Assembly: GCA_920105625.2 (NCBI GenBank)
Contig: OV050030.1
Coordinates: forward strand, 106,113,698 to 106,177,697
From: Clusia tigrina
Taxonomy: Eukaryota; Arthropoda; Insecta; Diptera; Clusiidae
Reading direction: 5' to 3'
Length of the DNA stretch: 64,000 bases
Positions within the stretch are counted from its first letter, which is position 1. The number at the start of each line of letters is the position of its first letter. The notes under the pieces were generated by a model that did no database searches, was not told the origin of the DNA, and was given only the letters and a program-made list of their open reading frames with translations. The position numbers and the translations under genes are program-made. Shown here piece by piece: positions 45,404 to 56,814 of the stretch.

Positions 45404-45912
45404 AGTGATTTAGTATGTTTGCCTAACAGTATGTTTCCCTACGAAGATGATGGGCTCATTTGATTCTTTGAATGCGCGAGAGCTTGCTCACTTGTGTATC
45501 GGCGCCTTAAGGCAGCCAAATGTTTTAGCGAAGCGACTTGAGTCAGCTCCTTCGAGTTCAAACAATTTTGGGTTGTGTTTTAGAACTGAACTTTATTCTT
45601 ACAACTACGCTCTTATATACTTATTTCTACCATTCAATTTTGCTATAATTAGTGTTTCATTTCCATTCCATATTTCCAATATCCCATGTGTCATCAAAAT
45701 CACATGTGCAAGCAAAAAATTATGAATGTGGAATCCTTGCCTACTGCAGACCTTTGAGGTTCGAATTGCACATGAAATATTTTAAGTGCATTGCTTTGGG
45801 ATAGAGGAAAGGTTTGAGCATGTGGACTGAGTGTGTGTGCGATCAAGCTGCGCGTGCACTACACATTTCTCTGGTGCATTTAGTTCTTTAACAATCGCAG
45901 GCATACGTATAT
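45404..45912 (-). repeat. Solo-LTR-like repeat, copy 2
   Basis: Second copy of 33337-33845, with a TATA-bearing minus strand. It ends in GCAGGCATACGTAT, followed by ATATATATAT and then the 5' LTR of element B. Confidence 0.6.
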
Positions 45913-46711
45913 ATATATATTGTAAAGACGGAAAATACCAGAAGTATTTTCCGCATACACAACAAAAACTATATGCTACCACCAGAGACCGTGTTAAGTC
46001 CAAAAACAAATAACGATGTCCACCATATTTTATTTGTTTTAACCACAAACAATATTCAAGCATGCAACCATCCCCGATATCATGCAGCTTAAAAAGGTAA
46101 CCACCTCCCACGCTAAATGCAACAACAAAGACAGCGGATAAGTATAACAAAACATTTACGCACAGATGATCGGACCAATAAACGTACAGGTGGTGAGGAG
46201 CGCAGAAACCGAAAGAGTTAGACTGAAGACGACGACGGCTTAATAGTACAAAGAACATCAAGAGGGACTAGTACGGCTATAAAGGAGAAAAGAAACAGCA
46301 AGCAAACATTTCTACAACAGTGCAGCGACCAAAGGCGGAACACAGAGAGACCCGAAAGAGCATCACACACACGCACCGATCGCAAACACAGAACCGTAAG
46401 CAGGCGGAGTGTGAAAGAATATATTAACAACAACAACACTACAGCGACCGAAGGCGGAACACGGATGACAACGAGAGCGCACCGATCGTAAACACAGAGC
46501 CGTAAGCAAGCGGAGTGTGAACGATATATTAATTACAACAACAGCAAAGCGACAACTAACAGCAGCGATCAGGCCACACTACTGCAAGCAACAACTACGA
46601 TGGACAACTAGGGGAACTACAACAAGGTGGACAACCAGCGAAAGTTGAAGGTGGCCTAAGGACAACTGGGCCACAACTACAACGAGCACTGATCCCCTGG
46701 AGAGCTTTCGC

Positions 46712-46770
46712 TATATAAGCGGAGTGAACCAAACACCAAGCCTCTTTGATCCAGCATCGCTCCGTAAGTA
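46712..46770 (+). promoter_or_regulatory. LTR core promoter and leader of element B
   Basis: TATATAA at 46712-46718. CAAGCCTCTTTGATCCAGC starts 25 bases later, at the expected transcription start. CGTAAGTA at 46763-46770 fits the 5' splice donor consensus. The same layout recurs at 51729-51786 before ORF3 and in the 3' LTR near 53894. Confidence 0.7.
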
Positions 46771-46841
46771 GACAACGCACCAAGCTCCTAGAGACGCACC
46801 AAGCATCGAAACTAGGTACGTTGACTATTGACAATAAATCA

Positions 46842-47021
46842 ACGCAGACAGAGCCAGTGGAGTTTATGGTTTTGACCGACTCTCCCTGGGACACACACGC
46901 AACGCAGACAGAGCCAGTGGAGTTTATGGTTTTGACCGACTCTCCCTGGGACACACACGCAAAGCAGACAGTGCCAGTGGAGTTTATGGTTTTGACCGAC
47001 TCTCCCTGCGACACTAGTACA
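46842..47021. repeat. 60-bp tandem repeat in 5' LTR of B, three units
   Basis: Unit AACGCAGACAGAGCCAGTGG ... CCCTGGGACACACACGC. The 3' LTR has five units at 54022-54321. Because 60 is divisible by three, an open frame runs across it, but it lacks an ATG in the LTR copy. Confidence 0.93.
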
Positions 47022-47213
47022 AACCACGGACACTACCACGAGCACACAGAGTAGGGTAGTAATTAAATATAATTATATATATGTATAGGAAATAAGTAGT
47101 AATTTTGAAAATAAATAAAAACACTTATAAAAACTAACGCTATTGAAATAAATTTCTGTAAGTGACCCTGGGACCCGCTGAGTTTTTACCCCAGCGAAAA
47201 CGAGTCGTTACAG

Positions 47214-47231
47214 TGGCCCCCGAGCAGGGAC
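47214..47231 (+). promoter_or_regulatory. Primer-binding site, tRNA-Lys type (element B)
   Basis: TGGCCCCCGAGCAGGGAC, one base after the LTR. One base differs from element A (GCGCCC/GCCCCC). Confidence 0.85.
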
Positions 47232-47386
47232 TTTCAAAAGAAATTCAACGCATCGGATTTAAAAAAAAAAACAGAGTGATAAACAACTACGTCGATCTAC
47301 GCAGTCACTCAGAGGAGTGCCGAATCAGCACCAGGTTATACACACAAACACCCATTGTTTTCATCATCATCTAAGACGAACACAGG

Positions 47387-48562
47387 ATGGTGAAAACAAG
47401 TTGGTTGTACACGCTGCGCAAAGAGGAGCTGGTGATTTTCGCTGTGGAACTCGGCATAGAAGCTGCAGGAACCGTGGAAGATCTCCGTAAGCAACTATCA
47501 GAGTTCTTCACGGAGACTGAATTGACTGAAGAACAACGAAACCGCTTAGAAAAGCTAAAATCCAGGTACGTCAGGAGTACGTCACCCAAGCTGGCTACGC
47601 CCATAGGTACCCGCAATACGCTGAGCGTGGACAGACCAGGCCATATATTCACAGGTGAAATACCAGCGGCATGGGAGGCAGAGTTTCGGAGGACATCACT
47701 GCATCGCGCTGTGTCACCAACGGCCATTGACCAGCCACACCAGGCACAGTACGCCGGAGTCATCGATCATGTGAGGAAATGGTCTATTAAATACGATGGT
47801 GGCCGTGACCCGCTGGCATTCCTTGAACGAGTGGAGGAGCTCTCGGAAGTATATGGGCTCAACAAGGATATGCTCCCACGTACCATGCCGGAACTGTTAA
47901 AAGATCGTGCGCTTCTATGGTATCGCAATAACAATCGTTCCTGGACAGCATGGAATTTATTCCGGAAGGATTTTCTTAAATTCTTCTTGCCTGCCAGATA
48001 CCTGGAGAATTTGGAGGATGAGATCCGACAGAGGCGGCAAAAACCACGTGAGAAATTCAAAGAGTATGTGTTGGAGATGCAAAATCTGATGCGGCAAGCA
48101 GGGTACACGGAATCACAGAAGCTAGAGCGCATTTTCCGGAATAGCTTGGAAGAGTACCAATGGTACGTGCGCCGGAAGGATTTTGGAACGCTGGAAGAAC
48201 TAGTGGAGATGGCCGAAGACTTGGAAGGCTTCCGTGGCGACCGGGACCCACACCGAATACCCTCTGTACAATCACGAGTCGAGCGTACACCACCACGTGA
48301 GGCCCGCAATCGACAGGTAGCGCCGATTAGTAACACTGGAGCGGAGGCACGCATCGATGTGCGCACAGCTCGCAGACGCTGCAGACAGACGGGGCATTTG
48401 GCGCGACCCTGCAGAAATGCTCAGGTTCTATTCTGTTGGGAGTGCGGCCAGAGGAACATAAGAACAGTGGAGTGCTGCAGAGCGCAAGGGGGAAACGAGC
48501 GGGGCTGCCGTCAAGAGCGAGGCGGGGCGCAGCCCATCAGCAACAGCCCTCAACAACACTAA
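47387..48562 (+). CDS. gag: Gag of element B, with SAP-like N-terminus
   Basis: ATG at 47387; 391 codons, intact. N-terminus RKEELVIFAVELGIEAAGTV then LRKQLSEF has SAP-like spacing. Capsid part shared with A: DPLAFLERVEELSEVYGLN and LLWYRNNNRSW. The zinc knuckle reads RRRCRQTGHLARPC, with the first Cys (present in A as CRRC) replaced by Arg, so this knuckle is probably weakened; CWECGQ follows. The end overlaps pol in the -1 frame. Particle assembly and RNA binding are the family roles. Confidence 0.9.
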   Translation: MVKTSWLYTLRKEELVIFAVELGIEAAGTVEDLRKQLSEFFTETELTEEQRNRLEKLKSRYVRSTSPKLATPIGTRNTLSVDRPGHIFTGEIPAAWEAEFRRTSLHRAVSPTAIDQPHQAQYAGVIDHVRKWSIKYDGGRDPLAFLERVEELSEVYGLNKDMLPRTMPELLKDRALLWYRNNNRSWTAWNLFRKDFLKFFLPARYLENLEDEIRQRRQKPREKFKEYVLEMQNLMRQAGYTESQKLERIFRNSLEEYQWYVRRKDFGTLEELVEMAEDLEGFRGDRDPHRIPSVQSRVERTPPREARNRQVAPISNTGAEARIDVRTARRRCRQTGHLARPCRNAQVLFCWECGQRNIRTVECCRAQGGNERGCRQERGGAQPISNSPQQH

Positions 48563-51500
48563 ACGCTTTACGTTGCGATGGGCAGCGTATCTGTGCTGCA
48601 GTCACCATCGACACCGACGAAGTGACGGCCACTGTCGATACCGGAGCCACTCGGAGTTTCATCAGCGAAAGCCTTAGCCGTCAGTTACGTGCAACCACCG
48701 GTAGGGTAATTCCTACACACATACGTGCACGTATGGCTGATCACGGAGGTACTGCGAGTGAACATAAAATTAGGGGGCCGAAGCTGCGAACTAGAGCTAC
48801 TCACCATGCCCGACTCAACAGACGACCTCCTTCTGGGACTCGATTTCATGTCGACTATGGGAACAAAAATCGAATGCGGGGACCAAGAAATCGTACTAGG
48901 ACCTCAGATTCGGGGCGTGCAAAACAGCGACATTACATGGTGCACGTCCATTCAAGAAGAGACCATTACGGAAAGGGGACTATCGAAGGATTTCTGAAGA
49001 CCGAGCTGGCTAAGTTTGAGGACAAGCCTGGAGTAGCCAACATCACGAGTCACAAAATTGTGATGCGTGACGACAGGCCAATAAAGCAACGATATTACCC
49101 CAGGAATCCCGCACAGCAGGAAGTAATCAACGCCGAAGTGGAAGATTTGCTGAAAAAGGGATGTATAGAGCCTTCACATAGCCCACATAGCGCCCCAATT
49201 GTCCTCGTGCGAAAAAAAGATGGGAGGTGGAGACTGTGCATAGACTACAGGCAACTGAATGCCAGATCCATACCGGATGCATATCCGTTGCCCAGGATAC
49301 AGCATATATTGGACCGCTTACGGGAGGCGAAATACATTAGCACCCTAGACTTAAAGAACGGGTACTGGCAAATTCAAATGGATGCCCACAGCAAAGAGTA
49401 CACCGCATTCACGGTGCCAGGCCGTGGACTCTTTCAGTGGAAAGTAATGCCATTCGGGCTACATTCAGCACCTGCGACCTTTCAACGAGCTTTAGACCAG
49501 GTAATAGGCCCTGAGATGGAGCCGCACGCGTTCGCATACCTGGATGATATCATCGTCACAGGGCGAACACTAGAGGAACACCAACAGAACATAACCGAAG
49601 TATTCCGACGCCTACGAAAGGCCAACCTTAAATTGAATAAAGACAAATGCGCGTTCTTCCAGAGGAAATTAAAGTATTTGGGTCACGTGGTCAGTGACCA
49701 AGGAATCCACACTGATCCAGATAAAATCGCGGCCATCAGAGAACTCGAGCAACCCCAAAACATACGAGAGGTGCGACGCTGCCTGGGTGTAGCGTCATGG
49801 TACCGTCGTTTTGTTCCAGACTTCGCCAAGACAGTACACCCGTTAACACTATTGCTAAAAAAGGCAAGCACTTCAAGTGGGCTGGAGAGCAACAGCACGC
49901 GTTCGAACAATTGAAGCAGAAATTGACAGAGGCACCAGTCCTGGCGTGCCCGGATTTTACTAAGAAGTTTGTGCTCCAAACCGACGCAAGCGACTACGGA
50001 CTAGGCGCGGTATTCACTCAAGATGTCGACGGGATGGAACGCGTGATAGCCTACGCCAGCCGCCACTTAAATAACGCAGAGCGGAACTATTCACCCACAG
50101 AGAAGGAGTGCTTAGCGATCGTGTGGGGTATTAGAAAGATGCGACCCTACCTCGAGGGATACCAATTTACGGTCATCACGGATCACCTATCACTAAAATG
50201 GTTAAACTCCATCGAAAGCCCTGCAGGTCGTATCGCAAGATGGGCCCTTGAACTGCAACAGTACACATTCGACGTGCAATACCGGAAGGGAAAATTGAAC
50301 GTGTTAGCCGACGCCTTGTCTAGACAGCCAACAGAAGCCGCCTGCACCATTACCATTGAGGACCGAACAGAACCAGACTGCCCCTGGTGGCAGAAACGAA
50401 GAGCAGAGGTCATCGCTAGGCCGGAGAAATATGCTGACTACCAATTGGAAGGTGGACAGTTATACAGGCACATCCCGAGTTATCGCGGCGACGAAGATTG
50501 CGTCCCGTGGAAACTGTGTGTGCCAAGAGCGTTCAGGAACCGGGTACTACAGGAAAATCACGATGCACCCACGGCAGGACACTTAGGTATCAGGAAAACA
50601 ATAGCACGGATAGCCAACCGATATTACTGGCCGGGGCTATTCCGCGATACAAGTCGATACGTGCGTCAATGCTCCTCCTGCCAACGATTTAAAAGCAGCC
50701 ACCAACAACCAGCTGGGAAAATGTTGAGCCACATCCCCACTGAACCTTGGTCTGTCTTGTGCGCCGACTTTGTCGGGCCCTTACCCCGGTCGACACATGG
50801 CAACACCATGCTAGTCGTGTTCTTCGATAAATTCTCCAAATGGACCGAGATGGCCCCCCTCCGAAAAGCCACCACCGAGACATTGCAACGGGCTTTCCGG
50901 GAACACATCCTGTCTCGCTTTGGAGTACCTAAAATCCTAGTGACGGACAATGGGTCTCAATTTAGTAGTCGAGCGTTTCGCCGGTTCACAGAAGGGTTTG
51001 GCATCAAACATCAGTTCACGGCGCCCTACACTCCGCAGGAAAATGCGGTGGAATGCACCAATCGCACCATCAAGACTATGGTGGCCCAATTTGCGAGTCA
51101 ACGGCAGCAGAAGTGGGACGACTTGCTTCCCGAATTGACTCTTGCCATTAATACTAGTGTATCGGAGACAACGGGATACAGTCCGGCTTATCTGATACAA
51201 GGGCGTGAACCGCGACTACCAAAGGCGCTGTACGATGAGACAACGTTGGGTACAGGGCTAACCCCACAGATTGCTAACGAACGGGTAGATCAACTACAAG
51301 AAGCTTATCGCATCGTGAGGCAAAACTTGGAACGAGGAACACAGGATCAAAGAAGACATTATAATCTGCGACGCCGAGAGTGGAAACCGGAAGTTGGACA
51401 ATGGGTGTTAGTCAAGCAACACCACTTGTCCAAAGCAACAGAGCACTTCGCCGCCAAGCTAGCACCGCGATATGAGGGACCCTACCAGATAGTAAACTTC

Positions 51501-51626
51501 ATTTCACCGGTAATCATGGAGCTGCAGCGAAAGGGAGACAAACGCAGGAAGACCGCTCATCTCAGCGAAATTAAAACATACTGTGCGCCTGGTAACCACG
51601 AGGAAGACAACAATGACCCACACTAA
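48436..51626 (+). pseudogene. pol: Pol of element B (protease-RT-RNase H-integrase, frameshifted)
   Basis: The first frame (48436-49914) has the protease site TVDTGATRSFIS (Asp codon 48637), then reads out of frame from about 48730 to 48985; the correct protease end (LTMPDSTDDLLLGLDFMS) is in the frame 48725-48997. RT follows in frame: WRLCIDYRQLNARS, YISTLDLKNGYWQIQM, FAYLDDIIVTG. A one-base loss in an A run near 49860 shifts to 49797-51626, with RNase H (FVLQTDASDYGLGAVFTQD) and integrase (HDAPTAGHLGIRKTIAR, CADFVGPLP, LVTDNGSQFSS, ENAVECTNRT). DDE and YLDD are present, but three frame breaks disable it as read; sequencing error in homopolymers is possible. Confidence 0.93.
48490..48496 (+). 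promoter_or_regulatory. -1 frameshift heptamer GGGAAAC (gag-pol, element B)
   Basis: G GGA AAC in the gag frame (GGA codon begins at 48491). Pol is open in the -1 frame from 48436. Same heptamer and phase in element A. Confidence 0.75.
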
Positions 51627-51840
51627 TACAAAGGAGAAACGGTGAGAGGACCAGGAGAGCGGAAAACTAAGAGCTGAGAGAACCAGATTGCCGCTCTCGT
51701 GGAATACCGTTACCTCACCAAAACGGGTATAAAAGGGCCTCCACGCCACCATACAAGCCTCTTTAATCTTCAGCGCACGTAAGTAAAACAACGTTCTCGA
51801 AACTAACAAACCAAAGGAAAAAAAAACAAAAAAACCCACG
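51627..51840 (+). promoter_or_regulatory. Internal promoter and A-rich leader for ORF3
   Basis: TATAAAAG at 51729-51736. CAAGCCTCTTTAATCTTCAGC starts 26 bases downstream and CGTAAGTA lies at 51779-51786. The block from CAAGCC to ACAACG matches the LTR leader (46737-46777) at roughly 33 of 40 positions and sits at the same distance from TATA. The leader then becomes A-rich up to the ORF3 ATG (AACCCACGATGG). The TATA box and leader are seen; promoter activity is inferred. Confidence 0.7.
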
Positions 51841-53001
51841 ATGGCTCAAATAACGATAATCCAGGCCGCACGCGTCCAAGTAGAAGAAGACAACACCCCG
51901 TCCGGCGACGAAGTCATCACGATTTACCCGACAACCACCGGAGGCATCGCTATCAGGAGTTCGGATATCGCTCGCCTACGGCCGAACTGCCTACTTAACG
52001 ATGTGCTAATCGATTTCTATTTGAGATGGCTCCTAGAGAACCTGGTACCCAGCAGAAAGCGGGGTAGAGTGCACATTTGTAGTACTCATTTTTTCACCCG
52101 ACTCACCAGACAACGGGGAACTGCGACCGACATGCACATGGGCGTAAAACGATGGACAAAGGGGAAGAACCTTTTCGACACCGATGTAATAATGGTGCCC
52201 ATAAACAAGGCAAATCATTGGTATTTGGCCGTTGTCTGTTTCCCCGGAACTCTGGTGACAGGGACAAAAGGTGCCACAATATTAATATTCGACTCCCTGG
52301 ACCGAGGTTCACACGAAGAGGAGGCCGAAATACTGAGAAGATACCTGAACGAGGAATACCGCAGTAAATTAATGGAAGACCCACCAATACCCATAAATGC
52401 CACCAGGGTACCCTCCCATCGACTCAAAACGCCGCAACAGATAAACAATACCGACTGTGGCATTTATCTACTCCAAAACGCAGAGAAGTTCCTAACACAA
52501 TCCATACCAGGAAACACATGGGACACGGCTGACTTGTCTACCTGGTTCAGCCCTGAGGACGCCACCCACAAACGAGCAGAAATATATCACCTAGTTAAAC
52601 AATTAGTTGGGGCCGAAAAACGAAAAAAAACTGCGGAAATGCTCTCAAAACAAGCGAAGGAATCACCGCCACTGGACCCGCATGGGACACCAAACTACCA
52701 ACAGGAAGAATCAGAAACCTCGGACAGCGATACGGAGACCACCTGGAAAAGACAGAAGTACAACAAAGATTCACCTCGAATACTACCCGCATTAAAGGAA
52801 CCCCACAAGGAAGACGTCCATTTCTACAGTGTACAGGAACTAGAGGGACCCAAGGCGAATGGGCTGCCCACGGCACTGGTAAGAAAAACGATAAAGATAC
52901 TAAAAGAAACCCAAGCTAGAAAAAAACGCCTACGGTTCGAACAACCACCGTACCGGGTCATAGTGCACCACGGAGAAGCAACATTCCTCCTTCGTCCATA
53001 A
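51841..53001 (+). CDS. ORF3: Ulp1/SENP-family SUMO protease (C48), SENP6/7-like
   Basis: ATG at 51841; 386 codons, intact, intronless. The catalytic domain is about residues 35-260. LNDVLIDFYLRWLLENL at 52-68 is the Ulp1 substrate-binding entry. HICSTHFFTRLTRQ, VKRWTKGKNLFDTDVIMVPI and ANHWYLAVVCFPG resemble SENP6/7 more than SENP1. Catalytic residues: His126 (NHWYLAV), Asp151 (IFDSL), Gln200 (oxyanion) and Cys206 (PQQINNTDCGIYLLQ), six residues after Gln as in SENPs. The tail is acidic (EESETSDSDTE) then basic. Family enzymes remove SUMO or trim SUMO chains in the nucleus. It lies between pol and the 3' LTR, where env would be, after its own TATA box. Deubiquitinase or Nedd8 activity cannot be excluded by sequence. 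Confidence 0.93.
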   Translation: MAQITIIQAARVQVEEDNTPSGDEVITIYPTTTGGIAIRSSDIARLRPNCLLNDVLIDFYLRWLLENLVPSRKRGRVHICSTHFFTRLTRQRGTATDMHMGVKRWTKGKNLFDTDVIMVPINKANHWYLAVVCFPGTLVTGTKGATILIFDSLDRGSHEEEAEILRRYLNEEYRSKLMEDPPIPINATRVPSHRLKTPQQINNTDCGIYLLQNAEKFLTQSIPGNTWDTADLSTWFSPEDATHKRAEIYHLVKQLVGAEKRKKTAEMLSKQAKESPPLDPHGTPNYQQEESETSDSDTETTWKRQKYNKDSPRILPALKEPHKEDVHFYSVQELEGPKANGLPTALVRKTIKILKETQARKKRLRFEQPPYRVIVHHGEATFLLRP

Positions 53002-53014
53002 AGTCGGGAGGACG
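53000..53014 (+). promoter_or_regulatory. Polypurine tract of element B
   Basis: AAAGTCGGGAGGACG overlaps the ORF3 stop region and abuts the 3' LTR start TGTAAAGACGG. It matches A's tract at 13 of 15 bases. Confidence 0.85.
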
Positions 53015-54021
53015 TGTAAAGACGGAAAATACCAGAAGTATTTTCCGCATACACAACAAAAACTATATGCTACCACCAGAGACCGTGTTAAGTCCAAAAA
53101 CAAATAACGATGTCCACCATATTTTATTTGTTTTAACCACAAACAATATTCAAGCATGCAACCATCCCCGATATCATGCAGCTTAAAAAGGTAACTACCT
53201 CCCACGCTAAATTCAACAACAAATACAACGGATAAGTATAACAAAACATTTACGCACAGATGATCGGACCAATAAACGTACAGGTGGTGAGGAGCGCAGA
53301 AACCGAAAGAGTTAGACTGAAGACGACGACGGCTTAATAGTACAAAGAACGTCAAGAGGGACTAGTACGGCTATAAAGGAGAAAAGAAACAGCAAGCAAA
53401 CATTTCTACAACAGTGCAGCGACCAAAGGCGGAACACAGAGAAACCCGAAAGAGCATCACACACACGCTAACCGATCGCACACACGAAACCAGTATTTTA
53501 ACAACAACAACACTACAACGACCGAAGGCGGAGCACGGATGACAACGAGAGCGCACCGATCGCAAACACAGAGCCGTAAGCAGGCGGAGTGTGAAAGAAT
53601 ATATTAACAACAACAACACTACAGCGACCGAAGGTGGAACACGGATGACAACGAGAGCGCACCGATCGTAAACACAGAGCCGAAAGCAAGCGGAGTGTGA
53701 ACGATATATTAATTACAACAACAGCAAAGCGACAACTAACAGCAGCGATCAGGCCACACTACTGCAAGCAACAACTACGATGGACAACTAGGGGAACTAC
53801 AACAAGGTGGACAACCAGCGGAAGTTGAAGGTGGCCTAAGGACAACTGGGCCACAACAACAACGAGCACTGATCCCCTGGCAAGCTTTCGCTATATAAGC
53901 GGAGTGAACCAAACACCAAGCCTCTTTGATCCAGCATCGCTCCGTAAGTAGACAACGCACCAAGCTCCTAGAGACGCACCAAGCATCGAAACTAGGTACG
54001 TTGACTATTGACAATAAATCA

Positions 54022-54321
54022 ACACAGACAGAGCCAGTGGAGTTTATGGTTTTGACCGAGTCTCCCTGGGACACACACGCAACGCAGACAGAGCCAGTGG
54101 AGTTTATGGTTTTGACCGACTCTCCCTGGGACACACACGCAACGCAGACAGTGCCAGTGTAGTTTATGGTTTTGACCGACTCTCCCTGGGACAAACATGC
54201 AACGCAGACAGAGCCAGTGGAGTTTATGGTTTTGACCGACTCTCCCTGGGACACACACGCAACGCAGACAGAGCCAGTGGAGTTTATGGTTTTGACCGAC
54301 TCTCCCTGGGACACTAGTACA
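54022..54321. repeat. 60-bp tandem repeat in 3' LTR of B, five units
   Basis: Same unit as 46842-47021; the third unit has a stop-creating GTGTAG. Confidence 0.93.
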
Positions 54322-54381
54322 AACCACGGACACTACCACGAGCACACAGAGTAGGGTAGTAATTAAATATAATTATATATA

Positions 54382-54762
54382 CGAGGAATGATCAAAAAAT
54401 ATCCGTTATTGTGTGATCAAAAAATAAAGTATTTATTTATTCATCAACAACTATCTTGTCCCCTTCAAAGTAATTTCCCTCAGATATAATACACTTATGC
54501 CAGCATTTTATTTCATTTTTTAAACAAAACTGAATACAGTTTCTTTGATCCATTTTTTCGAATAGTACAAAATCGAAGAGCACACCAAAACACGACTAAC
54601 CTTTTTATCTGTCAAAAACAAACTGACAATCCAAAATGGTTGGTATTGCCAACATATATAACAGACATGTGTACCAACATAACAAAAAAAAAAAATGCGA
54701 CCATCTAACATACGTAACTCACGAAAAGATGAAAATAACGGTTATTTTTTGATCACACCTCG
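54382..54762 (-). mobile_element. Internally deleted mariner (MITE) in the 3' LTR of B
   Basis: 381 bp with inverted ends CGAGG(A/T)(A/G)TGATCAAAAAATA of about 28 bp and a clean TA duplication (54380-54381, 54763-54764); the 5' LTR shows the empty site. On the minus strand the segment near 54500-54440 encodes CWHKCIISEGNYFEGDKIVV and a stop, the classical C-terminal end of mariner transposases. Only that end of the gene remains. Confidence 0.9.
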
Positions 54763-54892
54763 TATGTATAGGAAATAAGTAGTAATTTTGAAAATAAATA
54801 AAAACACTTATAAAAACTAACGCTATTGAAATAAATTTCTGTAAGTGACCCTGGGACCCGCTGAGTTTTTACCCCAGCGAAAACGAGTCGTT

Positions 54893-56521
<1,629 letters not shown>

Positions 56522-56814
56522 ATTTTTTTTTTTTTTTTTTTTTTTTTTATCTCCATTTATTTAACTACAATCTGTCCAGCTGGACATTCAGTACTACTTA
56601 TATTATATTTGGTTATAAACATGTGTATGAATTTTCAGTAACATTCAATACATTAGGTACATTAATTTAACAAAGTTAGATTCTATATATATTAATTTCA
56701 TTCATTCCTTATTATTATTATTTTTTAATTTTTTTTTTTTTTTTAATTTTTTTTTTTTTTTTTTTATTTTTTATTTTTTTTTTATTTTTTTTTTTTTTTA
56801 TTTCTAATTTGATC

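Larger units (their letters stand above)
45921..47212 (+). repeat. 5' LTR of element B (1292 bp)
   Basis: Contains the promoter (TATA at 46712), a leader with a GTAAGT donor-like site, three 60-bp tandem units (46842-47021) and AATAAA signals near 47111. It differs from the 3' LTR at scattered bases, so B is older than A. Confidence 0.93.
45921..54895 (+). mobile_element. Ty3/gypsy element 'B' carrying a third ORF for a SUMO protease
   Basis: LTRs 45921-47212 and 53015-54895 start TGTAAAGACGGAAAATACCA and end GAAAACGAGTCGTTACA; flanking bases are ATAT on both sides. Primer site TGGCCCCCGAGCAGGGAC at 47214-47231, purine tract AAAGTCGGGAGGACG at 53000-53014. Gag, pol, then an ORF3 with its own TATA box lie between. 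Gag and pol are about three-quarters similar to element A by eye, and the LTR end (CGAAAACGAGTCGTTACA) is shared with A. Pol has three frame breaks, ORF3 none. The 3' LTR is longer by a mariner insertion, two extra 60-bp units and an 86-bp duplication. Confidence 0.95.
53015..54895 (+). repeat. 3' LTR of element B (1881 bp)
   Basis: 589 bp longer than the 5' LTR: 383 bp from a mariner MITE plus its TA duplication, 120 bp from two extra 60-bp units, and about 86 bp from a duplicated segment at about 53490-53640 (CGACCGAAGGCGGARCACGG context). Confidence 0.93.

Noticed and set aside
46746..47054. 102-codon ORF across the 60-bp LTR repeats of B (TQTEPVEFMVLTDSPWDTHA units)
   Set aside because: The frame opens with TTG, the unit length is a multiple of three by chance, and the 3' LTR copy has a stop in the third unit.
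47767..48366. 199-codon minus-strand ORF opposite gag of B
   Set aside because: Mirror of the gag reading frame; composition follows the sense codons and no motif is present.
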